A DNA stretch of 12,495 nt from Kiritimatiellia bacterium (GTDB lineage Bacteria; Verrucomicrobiota; Kiritimatiellia; RFP12; UBA3636): contig JAFSUV010000146.1 of assembly GCA_017450425.1 (NCBI GenBank), positions 1 to 12,495 on the forward strand. The letters are read 5' to 3'. The position numbers and the translations under genes are program-made. This document shows, in pieces, positions 1 to 6,253 of this stretch. Position 1 is the stretch's first letter. Every line of letters starts with the position of its first letter. The notes beneath the pieces were generated by a model that was not told the DNA's origin, made no database searches, and saw only the letters and a program-made list of their open reading frames with translations.

Positions 1-1273
1 GCTTGCGCATGAGCGAAAACACGCGCTTCCAGTCGAGCTGCGGGTACGCCTTCCAGTCCGTCATGAGCGCCACGGCGTCCGCCCCCTCGACCGCCTTGTA
101 CGGATCGGGCTCGAACTCGACGAGCCCGCTGTGCGGCGAAAGCTCGGTGCGCGCGTTGGCGAGGGCGTGGGGGTCGCTGACCACGATTTGGGCGCGCTCC
201 TGCGCAAGGAGGTCGGCCACGACTTTCGCGGGCGTTTCGCGCGTGTCGGACGTGTCGGCCTTGAAGGCGTAGCCGAGCATGGCGATGCGCTTGCCGGACA
301 CGGTGTTGAACATGGCCCGGAGCATGTTCGCGACGAAGCGGCTCTCCTGGTGGGCGTTCATCTCCACGACCGAGCGCCAGTACCCGGCGGCTTCCGCGAG
401 CCCCTGCTGCTCGCAGAGGTAAACGAGATTGAGGATGTCCTTCTTGAAGCACGATCCGCCGAACCCGACGCCGGCCTTCAGGAACTTCGGGCCGATGCGC
501 GAATCGAAGCCGATCGCCCGTGCCACCTCCGTCACGTCGGCGCCGGTTTTTTCGCACAGTTCCGACAGGGCGTTCACGCTTGAAATGCGCTGCGCGAGGA
601 ATGCGTTGGCCGCGAGTTTCGAGAGCTCGGACGACCAGACGTTGGTCGTGAGAATCCGCTCGCGCGGAACCCACTCGGCGTAGATATCGACCACCGCCGC
701 GCGCGCTTCGAGCCCGCTCGGCGTTTCGTCCGACCCGACGAGAACCCGGTCGGGGTTCTCGAGGTCGGCGATGGCCGTGCCTTCGGCGAGGAATTCCGGG
801 TTCGACAGGACTTCAAACCTGAATGCGCCGCCGGACGACTCGAGCACGCGCTTCATGGCCGTGGCGGTGCGCACCGGCAGCGTGCTCTTCTCCACCACCA
901 CGAGGTCGTGCGTCGCGAACTGGCGGATTTCGCGGGCCGTCTTCTCCCAATACTGCAAATCGGCCGCGCACCCTGCGCCCTGGCCGAAGGTTTTCGTCGG
1001 CGTGTTCACCGCCACGAACACGACGTCCGCTTCGGCGACCGCCGCCGGGATGTCGGTCGAAAAGAAGAGGTTTTTGCCGATGGTTTCGTTTACGACTTCG
1101 CGCAGACCGGGCTCGTAAAACGGCAGCTGGTCCGACTTCCACGCCTCGATGCGGCTCGCGTTGATGTCAACCACCGTGACGCGGCGTCCGGGACATTTCT
1201 TCGCAATCATGGCCATTGTCGGGCCTCCGACGTATCCGGCGCCGATGCAGAGAATGTTGTCAAGTTTTTTCAT
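1..1273 (-). CDS. ugd: UDP-glucose 6-dehydrogenase, eukaryote-like class (3' end beyond window)
   Basis: Oxidises UDP-glucose to UDP-glucuronate with two NAD+, supplying acidic sugars for envelope polysaccharides; cytosolic. I translated 424 codons from ATG at 1273; the C-terminus lies outside the window. Seen: an N-terminal Rossmann motif CIGAGYVGGPT (about residues 9-19), VNTPTKTFG, EKSTLPVRTA, the hinge segment SSELSKLAANAFLAQRISS, and the catalytic motif GFGGSCFKKD with Cys275, followed by the second nucleotide-binding domain (MLGYAFKADTSDTRE). The whole chain, including the spacing of the catalytic Cys (276 in the human enzyme) and the NLVYLCE helix after it, resembles animal UGDH much more than the short proteobacterial Ugd or WecC type. 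It is the last visible gene of the leftward operon, 41 bp after the Mur ligase stop; no strong Shine-Dalgarno is seen, so translation may depend on upstream genes. The family call is firm; the UDP-glucose preference is from family knowledge. Confidence 0.95.
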   Translation of the reverse strand, partial: MKKLDNILCIGAGYVGGPTMAMIAKKCPGRRVTVVDINASRIEAWKSDQLPFYEPGLREVVNETIGKNLFFSTDIPAAVAEADVVFVAVNTPTKTFGQGAGCAADLQYWEKTAREIRQFATHDLVVVEKSTLPVRTATAMKRVLESSGGAFRFEVLSNPEFLAEGTAIADLENPDRVLVGSDETPSGLEARAAVVDIYAEWVPRERILTTNVWSSELSKLAANAFLAQRISSVNALSELCEKTGADVTEVARAIGFDSRIGPKFLKAGVGFGGSCFKKDILNLVYLCEQQGLAEAAGYWRSVVEMNAHQESRFVANMLRAMFNTVSGKRIAMLGYAFKADTSDTRETPAKVVADLLAQERAQIVVSDPHALANARTELSPHSGLVEFEPDPYKAVEGADAVALMTDWKAYPQLDWKRVFSLMRK

Positions 1274-1314
1274 CTGTTTTTTCCGCTGGTTAATCGTGGT
1301 TTGCAATTTTTCAA

Positions 1315-2628
1315 TCATGCGGGGCGGACGGCGAGCGCGCGCGCCAGCCGCGCAAGACCGGGATCCCGCGCGCCGAACACGGCGGCGATGTCGCCGTCGC
1401 GGGCCTCGGCGCCGATGCGGGCCGCCGCTTCGTCCGCGTCCGCCGCCTGGAACACGGCGAACGGCGCGCCCGAAAGGTCGCGCGCCAAATCTGCCGACGC
1501 GATGCTTCTGTCGGCCGTGCCGCCGGCGTCGAAAACCGGCAGGAGGAACAGCGCGTCGCCGGCGCGGAGCGTTTCCGCGAACATTTTCGCAAGGTCGCCC
1601 CGCATCTTGCGAAGCGGCGCGTAGCCGTGCGGACGCCACACCGCGAACAGGCGCCCGGAGCGGGCTTGCAGCGCGAGGATGGCGGAACGGAGCTTTTCGG
1701 TGTTGTGGGCGTAGTCATCGACCACGACGGCTCCGCCCGAGGTGCGCCCCACGCGCTGCATGCGGCGCGAAATGCCGGGGAACGACGCAAGCGCCGGCGC
1801 GAGGGCGCTCGCCGGCACACCGAGGGCCGTCGCCATGCGGCATGCCGCCACGGCGTCGGCCGCATTGTGAAGGCCGGGGCAGGGGAGCGAGAGCGACGCG
1901 CCGCCGAACTCGAACTCGACAGCCCAGCCGTTTTCCCGCGCAACTGGCGGCGGATCCCGCCGGGCGTCCACGACGATCCCGCCCTTTTCGACCCGCGAAA
2001 CGAATGCGTCGAAAAGGGCGTTCGTCTCCTCGATCGGAAAATGGTCGGCCGAGGCGTTGAGGACTATCGCCGCCGCCGGGCGGAAGCGCAGGAGCGACTT
2101 GTCCGATTCGTCAACCTCCGCGACGCAAATGCCGCCGCCGCCGCGCAGGACGGCGCCGGTGCGGCGGCCGCCGTCGGTCCAGGCCGGGCACGAAGCGCCG
2201 TTCACCACTGCCGGATTCAGCCCGGCGCAGTGGAGCAAATGTCCGAGAAGGGCCGTGGTGGTGGATTTGCCGCAGGTGCCGGCGACCGCAACGAGGCGCT
2301 TCCCTTCAAGCGCCAGCGCAAGGGCCTCGGAGCGCCCCAGCACCGGGATGCCGGCGCTGCGGGCGGCGGCGACATCAGGGTTGTCGCTTTCGACCGCCGC
2401 CGAGGCCACGACGGCATCGGGGCGGCGGCGCCGGGAAAGCACGCCGGAGGCGTCCTGCGCAAAGAGTTCCACGCCCTGCGCGCGGAGCGCCGCAGCGGCG
2501 GGGGGGAGTTCGCCGCCGTCGAGAAACCGGTCGGAGCCGGAAACGGCGGCGCCGCCGTCAAGCAGCACCTCGGCGAGAGCCGACATCCCGCTTCCGGCGA
2601 TTCCCACCAGATGGTACGATCCGGTCAT
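1315..2628 (-). CDS. Mur ligase family protein, MurC-like (UDP-N-acetylmuramate ligase group)
   Basis: ATP-dependent amide ligase of the Mur family, 437 residues, cytosolic. It most resembles MurC/Mpl, which attach L-alanine or a recycled peptide to UDP-MurNAc. Three domains are visible: a Rossmann-like UDP-sugar domain with GIAGSGMSALAEVL (9-22); the central ATPase with P-loop GTCGKSTTT (117-125), EVDESDKS (171-178) and NASADHF (191-197); and the C-terminal domain with PGLHNAADAV (251-260) and DDYAHNTEK (304-312), then a WRPHGYAPLR / DAGGTADRSIAS stretch. The P-loop is odd: MurC normally reads GTHGKTTTT, here His is Cys and the following Thr is Ser. ATG at 2628 is preferred (GGA 5 nt upstream); a GTG at 2640 would add four residues. 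It follows the phosphofructokinase by 29 bp. Family call is firm; whether it is the main MurC, an Mpl-like recycling ligase or a paralog with another substrate cannot be settled here. Confidence 0.85.
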   Translation of the reverse strand: MTGSYHLVGIAGSGMSALAEVLLDGGAAVSGSDRFLDGGELPPAAAALRAQGVELFAQDASGVLSRRRRPDAVVASAAVESDNPDVAAARSAGIPVLGRSEALALALEGKRLVAVAGTCGKSTTTALLGHLLHCAGLNPAVVNGASCPAWTDGGRRTGAVLRGGGGICVAEVDESDKSLLRFRPAAAIVLNASADHFPIEETNALFDAFVSRVEKGGIVVDARRDPPPVARENGWAVEFEFGGASLSLPCPGLHNAADAVAACRMATALGVPASALAPALASFPGISRRMQRVGRTSGGAVVVDDYAHNTEKLRSAILALQARSGRLFAVWRPHGYAPLRKMRGDLAKMFAETLRAGDALFLLPVFDAGGTADRSIASADLARDLSGAPFAVFQAADADEAAARIGAEARDGDIAAVFGARDPGLARLARALAVRPA

Positions 2629-2657
2629 TGCAGTCCGCACAGCCTTTCAGCGGCCCT

Positions 2658-4001
2658 TCATCCCCTCACCAGCGGCTCGTAGCCCATGTACTCGCCCTGC
2701 CGCGTCACATCCACCACGGCCTGCCACAGCGGGCCGTTGACGTCCAGTTTCTGGCGCTCCACGGTCGCAAGCGCTATCGGCACGAGCATGTACACGTCCG
2801 CGCATTTGCCGACCACGCAGTTGGTGCGGCCGGCCATCGCGGCGTGCACCGCGTTGCGGGCCAGCATGCAGCAGTGGATCGCGTCGGCGCCCTGGGCCGG
2901 CACGGAGCGGATCATGTAGCTGGGATCGAAGTATTTCACGGAAACGGGCTCTCCGCGCGCCGCGTAATGCTCCTCGATCTTCGCCTTGAGGAATGCGCCG
3001 ATGTCCTTCTTGAGCACGTTTCCCGACGCGTCCCGGCGCTCGTCGCCCTTTAGCAAATCCTGCCCGGCGCCCTCCGCGACGACGATCACCGCGTGGCTTT
3101 TTCCCATGCCGAAGCGCCTGTCGAGCGCCGTGAGCACGCCGTGCTCGCCGTCAAGCGAAAACGGGACTTCCGGCACGAGGCAGAGATTCACGACGGAATT
3201 GGCGATCGCCGCGTACGCCGCGATGAAGCCGGAATCCCGCCCCATGAGCTTGACGAGACCGATTCCGCGCGGCGCGCCCTTCGCCTCGACGTGCGCGCAC
3301 GTGATTACGCGGCCGGTTTCGTAAACTGCGGTTTCGAAGCCGAACGAGCGCCCGATGAACGCGAGGTCGTTGTCGATCGTCTTGGGCACGCCGACGACCG
3401 AAATCGCGAGCCTTCGCCGCGTCACTTCGTCCGCAATGTCCTTTGCGGCCCTGAGCGTGCCGTCGCCGCCGATGCAGAAAAGGAGGTTTATGTTGAGGTG
3501 CGACAGCGTGTCAACGATGACTTTCGTGTCCTGCCCGCCGCGCGAAGAGCCGAGTATTGTGCCGCCGATCTGGTGGATGTCGTCCACGTCGTCCGGCGTG
3601 AGGACCATCGGCTCGTGGCCGTACGCCGGGACGAGCCCTTCGAGGCCGTACCGGACGCCGAAAATGTGGCGTACGCCGTAGTCGAACCAGAGCGTCTGCA
3701 CGATGCCCTTCACCACGTCGTTGAGCCCCGGGCACAGGCCGCCGCAAGTGACTATCGCCGCCCTGCACCACGCCGGCGGGTGGAAGATTTTGCGCAGCGG
3801 GCCGGCCTTTTCGAAACTTGGCACGGCGAGGGAACCCCTGACGCGGGCCTCCACGTACCCGGCGTCGTGCCGGATGAGGGTGCGGTCGCCTTCAGGCACG
3901 AAAACCGAACCGCGCACCGGGCTGTCGATCGTGCATTCGCCGAGCCGCTGCACATTGAAATCGCAGCTCTCCGGATGCTCCAGGATTTCGCTTATTGTCA
4001 T
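2658..4001 (-). CDS. 6-phosphofructokinase, plant/trypanosome-like group (ATP or PPi donor)
   Basis: Phosphorylates fructose 6-phosphate to fructose 1,6-bisphosphate, the committed step of glycolysis. 447 residues, longer than the roughly 320 of E. coli PfkA because of an N-terminal extension of about 80. Seen: AAIVTCGGLCPGLNDV (81-96, nucleotide/phosphate loop), IGGDGT (177-182), PKTIDND (206-212, with catalytic Asp210 and Asp212), MGRDSGFIA (253-261) and AEGAGQD (309-315). At the two donor-deciding positions it has Gly181 (E. coli Gly104) and Lys207 (E. coli Gly124). Classical ATP enzymes have Gly/Gly and PPi enzymes Asp/Lys; Gly/Lys is the pattern of plant and trypanosome ATP enzymes, so ATP is the likelier donor, although relatives are often labelled PPi-dependent. 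The start at 4001 is fixed by a GAGGA Shine-Dalgarno that overlaps the hisS stop, 10 bp upstream. The reading frame stays open to 4205 but that extension lies inside hisS. Confidence 0.95.
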   Translation of the reverse strand: MTISEILEHPESCDFNVQRLGECTIDSPVRGSVFVPEGDRTLIRHDAGYVEARVRGSLAVPSFEKAGPLRKIFHPPAWCRAAIVTCGGLCPGLNDVVKGIVQTLWFDYGVRHIFGVRYGLEGLVPAYGHEPMVLTPDDVDDIHQIGGTILGSSRGGQDTKVIVDTLSHLNINLLFCIGGDGTLRAAKDIADEVTRRRLAISVVGVPKTIDNDLAFIGRSFGFETAVYETGRVITCAHVEAKGAPRGIGLVKLMGRDSGFIAAYAAIANSVVNLCLVPEVPFSLDGEHGVLTALDRRFGMGKSHAVIVVAEGAGQDLLKGDERRDASGNVLKKDIGAFLKAKIEEHYAARGEPVSVKYFDPSYMIRSVPAQGADAIHCCMLARNAVHAAMAGRTNCVVGKCADVYMLVPIALATVERQKLDVNGPLWQAVVDVTRQGEYMGYEPLVRG

Positions 4002-4011
4002 CGCCTTTTCC

Positions 4012-5262
4012 TCACGAAAGCGGGATTTCCGACTGCTCGCGCGTGGCGAGATCCTTGAGGCGCGCGGTGCCGGCCTGCTCGTCGTCCGGCCCCACGTACA
4101 CGGCGTGCGTCGCCTTGTCGCCTGCGGCGGCGAAGAACTGCTTCGCCTTTTGCGGCCTGAGCTGCAGGCTCGCGTTGCGCCCGTCGCCGCGCAGTCTGGC
4201 GGCAAGGCGGGTCGCGGCCGCGCGCTGCGCCTCCGTCATGTAGCCGACGGCGACGAGATCGCGCTTCGGCGCCGGATCGGCGATGCCGAGCGATTTCAGA
4301 AGCTCGCCGACCACCACGTCGCCGAAGCCGAGGCCGACCGCCGGTGTCGGCTTGCCGCCGATCGCGGTGAGCAGATTGTCGTAGCGGCCGCCGCCGAAGA
4401 TCGCGCGGAACTCGCCCTTCGTGTCGAAAGCCTCGAACACCACGCCCGTGTAGTACGAAAGGCCGCGGATCACGGAGATGTCGAAAACGACCTGCGAGGC
4501 GACGCCGTAGAGCTCGAGCAGGGAGAGGAGCTCGCGGATGCGCGCCACGGCCGGAGAATCGGCGCCGGCGATCGCCGCCGCTTCGTCGAGCGACGAAATG
4601 TCCGTGAGGTCGAACGCCTTGGCGCACTCTTCGTCGCCAAGGCCGTCGGCCCGCAGGATTTCCTCGATTTCCTCGCGGGGCATCTTGCCCTTTTTGTCGA
4701 GTGCGATGAAGACGCCGGAGTGGAATTTCGCGTCGATGCCCTTTTTGTCGAGCAGCTCCGAAAGGAGGGCGCGCGACGAGAGGCGCACCCTGTACGCTTC
4801 GTCCGGCACGCCCATCTTGCGCATGGCGCACACTGCGGCGGCTATGACCTCCGCTTCGCCGGCCGCGCCGTCCTCGCCCACGATGTCGAGGTTGAGCTGG
4901 TAGTGCTCGCGCTTGCGCCCCTTGGTCATGCGCTCGTAGCGGAAGCACTGCGCGATGCAAAACCACTTGACCGGGAATTGGAGCGACCCCTGGCGGGCGG
5001 CCACCATGCGGGCGAGGGTAGGCGTCATCTCGGCCCGGAGCGCGATTTCGCGCCCGGATTTGTCCTGGAAGGCATAGACCTGGTTTTCGACCTCTTCGCC
5101 AGCCTTGCGCTTCAGCAAATCGAGCGATTCGACCACGCAGGCGTCGTACTGCTCGAATCCGAACGAGACGGCGGCGCTGCGCCAGGCGTCGAACACGCGG
5201 TTGCGCAGGATCATGTCCTCAGGGTAGAAGTCGCGCATGCCGCGCGGTGCGGAAAAGTCCAT
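4012..5262 (-). CDS. hisS: histidyl-tRNA synthetase
   Basis: Class II aminoacyl-tRNA synthetase charging tRNA-His, 416 residues, cytosolic, acting as a homodimer in the family. Seen: N-terminal APRGMRDFYPED (5-16); the ATP/histidine motif ALRAEMTPTLARMV (74-87); motif 2 with CFRYERMTKGRKREHYQLN (106-124); the histidine-specific motif VIRGLSYYTGVVFE (264-277) keeping the catalytic Arg266; motif 3 region GGGRYDNL (290-297); then a compact anticodon-binding domain (about 335-416). Two deviations from the common bacterial form: RAEMTP where E. coli has RPEGTA, and RGLSYYTG where most have RGLDYYTG. The start at 5262 is fixed by a strong AAAGGAG, 7 nt upstream, that overlaps the TAA of the preceding HU-like gene (gap 12 bp). 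It belongs to the leftward operon with the phosphofructokinase. Confidence 0.97.
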   Translation of the reverse strand: MDFSAPRGMRDFYPEDMILRNRVFDAWRSAAVSFGFEQYDACVVESLDLLKRKAGEEVENQVYAFQDKSGREIALRAEMTPTLARMVAARQGSLQFPVKWFCIAQCFRYERMTKGRKREHYQLNLDIVGEDGAAGEAEVIAAAVCAMRKMGVPDEAYRVRLSSRALLSELLDKKGIDAKFHSGVFIALDKKGKMPREEIEEILRADGLGDEECAKAFDLTDISSLDEAAAIAGADSPAVARIRELLSLLELYGVASQVVFDISVIRGLSYYTGVVFEAFDTKGEFRAIFGGGRYDNLLTAIGGKPTPAVGLGFGDVVVGELLKSLGIADPAPKRDLVAVGYMTEAQRAAATRLAARLRGDGRNASLQLRPQKAKQFFAAAGDKATHAVYVGPDDEQAGTARLKDLATREQSEIPLS

Positions 5263-5274
5263 TGTCCAGCTCCT

Positions 5275-5640
5275 TTACGGTTGTCCCGCGCGATCCTTCG
5301 TCGCTTCGTTCATCGCCCTTTTGAGCAATACGCCGGGGTGGAACTTCACGGTCCTTCCGCCCGGAACGACGCAGGTCTCATCCGGTTTTTTGGGGTTGCG
5401 GCCGAGGTGGCTCCTGTACTCGGCCGGGAGAAAAACGCCGAAGCGCCTGAGCGAACACGCTTTCCCGGCGACGACGTTGCGCGCGATTTCGGAGAACACG
5501 GCATCGATCACGCCGCTGACGACCTTGCGGCTCGCCGAAGTCCGCGATGCCACCGCCGAAACGAGGTCGTCCCTCAAAACGATTTCTGGTTTTTCCATTT
5601 TCCGAAGCGTTGACGAGTCGCGGTGCGGGATGCGCGGCAT
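5275..5640 (-). CDS. HU/IHF-family DNA-binding protein, N-terminally extended
   Basis: Small nucleoid-associated protein of the HU/IHF fold, first gene of the leftward operon. 121 residues from ATG at 5640. The HU body begins near residue 20 (LRDDLVSAVASRTSASRKVV), continues with IDAVFSEIARNV, the hydrophobic core LRRFGVF, and the DNA-binding arm with GRNPKKPDE followed by VKFHPG and LLKRAMN. The arm carries Pro-Lys-Lys near its tip, as in HU/IHF relatives. Start choice: GGAGGG lies 6 nt before ATG 5640, and the promoter at 5671-5699 puts the transcript start near 5664. A longer start at 5679 falls inside the promoter and a shorter one at 5598 has only a weak GGAAA. The first 18 or so residues (basic, Pro/Arg) are therefore probably a real extension. 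Distinct in sequence from the second HU gene at 6254; which HU-family subtype is unknown. Confidence 0.88.
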   Translation of the reverse strand: MPRIPHRDSSTLRKMEKPEIVLRDDLVSAVASRTSASRKVVSGVIDAVFSEIARNVVAGKACSLRRFGVFLPAEYRSHLGRNPKKPDETCVVPGGRTVKFHPGVLLKRAMNEATKDRAGQP

Positions 5641-5670
5641 GCGACGCCCTCCGCAAGTCTCGTGGCGGTA

Positions 5671-5699
5671 AAGATACATTTTCCGGCGGCATCAGTCAA
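5671..5699 (-). promoter_or_regulatory. sigma-70-type promoter of the HU-hisS-pfk-mur-ugd operon
   Basis: On the minus strand TTGACT (5699-5694) and TATCTT (5676-5671) are separated by exactly 17 bp. The predicted transcription start is about 5664, giving a leader of about 24 nt that contains the GGAGGG ribosome binding site of the first gene. It lies just downstream of the T-run that ends the candidate 6S RNA, so the operon need not depend on read-through. Predicted by eye only. Confidence 0.6.
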
Positions 5700-5726
5700 A
5701 CGCGCGCGAGCCGGGAAAAGAAAAAA

Positions 5727-5878
5727 CCGCCCCCGCCGTAATGCCTCTGTCCTTCAAGCCCTCACGGCAATGAAGGTGGGAACCTATTGGCCGCAGTCCA
5801 GACGGGACCGGGCTTGCGTTTCGGCTCCCTTAGTGTGTTGTAAGGTCGAAGTACGCGGCAGTCCGCGAACGGGGGCAG
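5727..5878 (-). ncRNA. ssrS: candidate 6S RNA
   Basis: 6S RNA mimics an open promoter and sequesters sigma-70 RNA polymerase in stationary phase. The segment is 152 nt with no ORF. Its ends pair over 10 bp: CTGCCCCCGT (5878-5869) with GCGGGGGCGG (5736-5727), followed at once by a T-run (5726-5721). Inside are a 5' hairpin (CGCGG/CCGCG, 5854-5867), a bulged stem GGGAGCC/GGTCCC (5829-5804) and a hairpin CCTTCA/TGAAGG (5776-5751), leaving a largely unpaired centre. The order of elements, the AGGTTCCCACCTT segment, the CCTT...AAGG hairpin and the ACAG...GGC run before the closing strand recall known 6S RNAs (in E. coli CCUUGAACC...GGUUCAAGG, then ACAGCC). The assignment rests on remembered family features and hand folding. 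The alternative is another structured small RNA or a long leader. Confidence 0.6.
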
Positions 5879-5936
5879 AAAAAACCGCAGGCGCATCCGT
5901 CGAGACGATCCGCGCTCCGCGCAAAGAACGGTGCAG

Positions 5937-5964
5937 ATGATACCACTTGCGGAAAATTTCGCAA
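5937..5964 (-). promoter_or_regulatory. putative promoter for the leftward small RNA
   Basis: Minus strand TTGCGA (5964-5959), 16-bp spacer, TATCAT (5942-5937); predicted start near 5930. That is about 50 nt upstream of the closing stem of the candidate 6S RNA, so the primary transcript would need 5' trimming, which is usual for 6S precursors in known cases. The promoter is overlapped by an inverted repeat (5945-5966). Confidence 0.45.
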
Positions 5965-5966
5965 GT
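5945..5966. promoter_or_regulatory. inverted repeat overlapping the small-RNA promoter (possible operator)
   Basis: Arms ACTTGCG (5945-5951) and CGCAAGT (5960-5966) are perfect inverted repeats of 7 bp around an 8-bp AT-rich centre. The site covers the -35 box and most of the spacer of the leftward promoter, the placement expected of a repressor operator. The symmetric shape also fits a DNA hairpin with no regulator; no binding protein can be named. Confidence 0.4.
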
Positions 5967-6003
5967 TCCGCTTTTGCTTTCACCGCGACAGTTCCGCTTT
6001 TGC
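5964..6003 (+). repeat. 14-bp direct repeat, two copies
   Basis: AGTTCCGCTTTTGC occurs at 5964-5977 and again at 5990-6003, 26 bp apart start to start, with CGCGAC at 5984-5989 and 6004-6009. Identical copies this close in non-coding DNA may be paired protein-binding sites or a small duplication. Confidence 0.6.
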
Positions 6004-6009
6004 CGCGAC

Positions 6010-6141
6010 CCTGTTCGCGCGGATCGTTTCGCCCGTGTTTTCAATTCGCTTCGTGCCTGGTTTCCACTCGGCGCGGAGCGGAAAAAAAACTCCATTGCGC
6101 GGGTGTTTTTGCCGGAAAACCGCGAAATAACGCGATTTTTT
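6010..6141. other. non-coding stretch of the divergent intergenic region
   Basis: No ORF here has family resemblance or a ribosome binding site. GC content falls from left to right, with runs of A and T after 6080. A weak hairpin (CGCG-AAATAA-CGCG, 6121-6134) is followed by eight T's on the plus strand and could be a minor terminator, but its stem is only 4 bp. Nothing else is identified. Confidence 0.4.
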
Positions 6142-6182
6142 TTGAAAAAGCACTTGAAAACCGCATAAAATCGTGATAATTT
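6142..6182 (+). promoter_or_regulatory. AT-rich promoter region of the rightward HU gene
   Basis: Two TTGAAA boxes (6142-6147 and 6154-6159) stand in tandem. The first pairs with TAAAAT (6166-6171) at 18 bp, the second with TAATTT (6177-6182) at 17 bp. Transcription would start about 6178-6190, leaving a leader of 64-76 nt in which ACTCG (6186-6190) can pair with CGAGT (6206-6210). Two overlapping promoters suit a highly expressed nucleoid protein. By-eye prediction. Confidence 0.5.
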
Positions 6183-6253
6183 ACAACTCGTCCGCGAGAC
6201 ACGTCCGAGTGGAAGCGTTTCGGCGGTCGCAAACAAACCAAGGTTAAAAATCC

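Noticed and set aside
131..583. Plus-strand frames across 1-2700
   Set aside because: They are antisense to ugd and the Mur ligase, both well supported on the minus strand.
4002..4205. N-terminal extension of the phosphofructokinase frame
   Set aside because: It lies within hisS in another frame, is Arg/Ser-rich, and a good Shine-Dalgarno supports ATG 4001.
3703..5613. A 636-codon open frame on the plus strand
   Set aside because: It is antisense to hisS, the HU-like gene and the start of the phosphofructokinase, which are clear gene families; its composition shows no recognisable domain.
5641..5679. Longer start of the HU-like gene at 5679
   Set aside because: That ATG lies inside the 17-bp spacer of the operon promoter, upstream of the expected transcription start.
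6121..6143. Terminator-like CGCG hairpin with T-run before the HU gene
   Set aside because: The stem is only 4 bp and no upstream plus-strand gene needs terminating; it is more likely part of the AT-rich promoter region.
5784..6236. A 150-codon minus-strand frame in the intergenic region
   Set aside because: No ribosome site, no protein-like composition, and it overlaps the candidate 6S RNA and promoter region.
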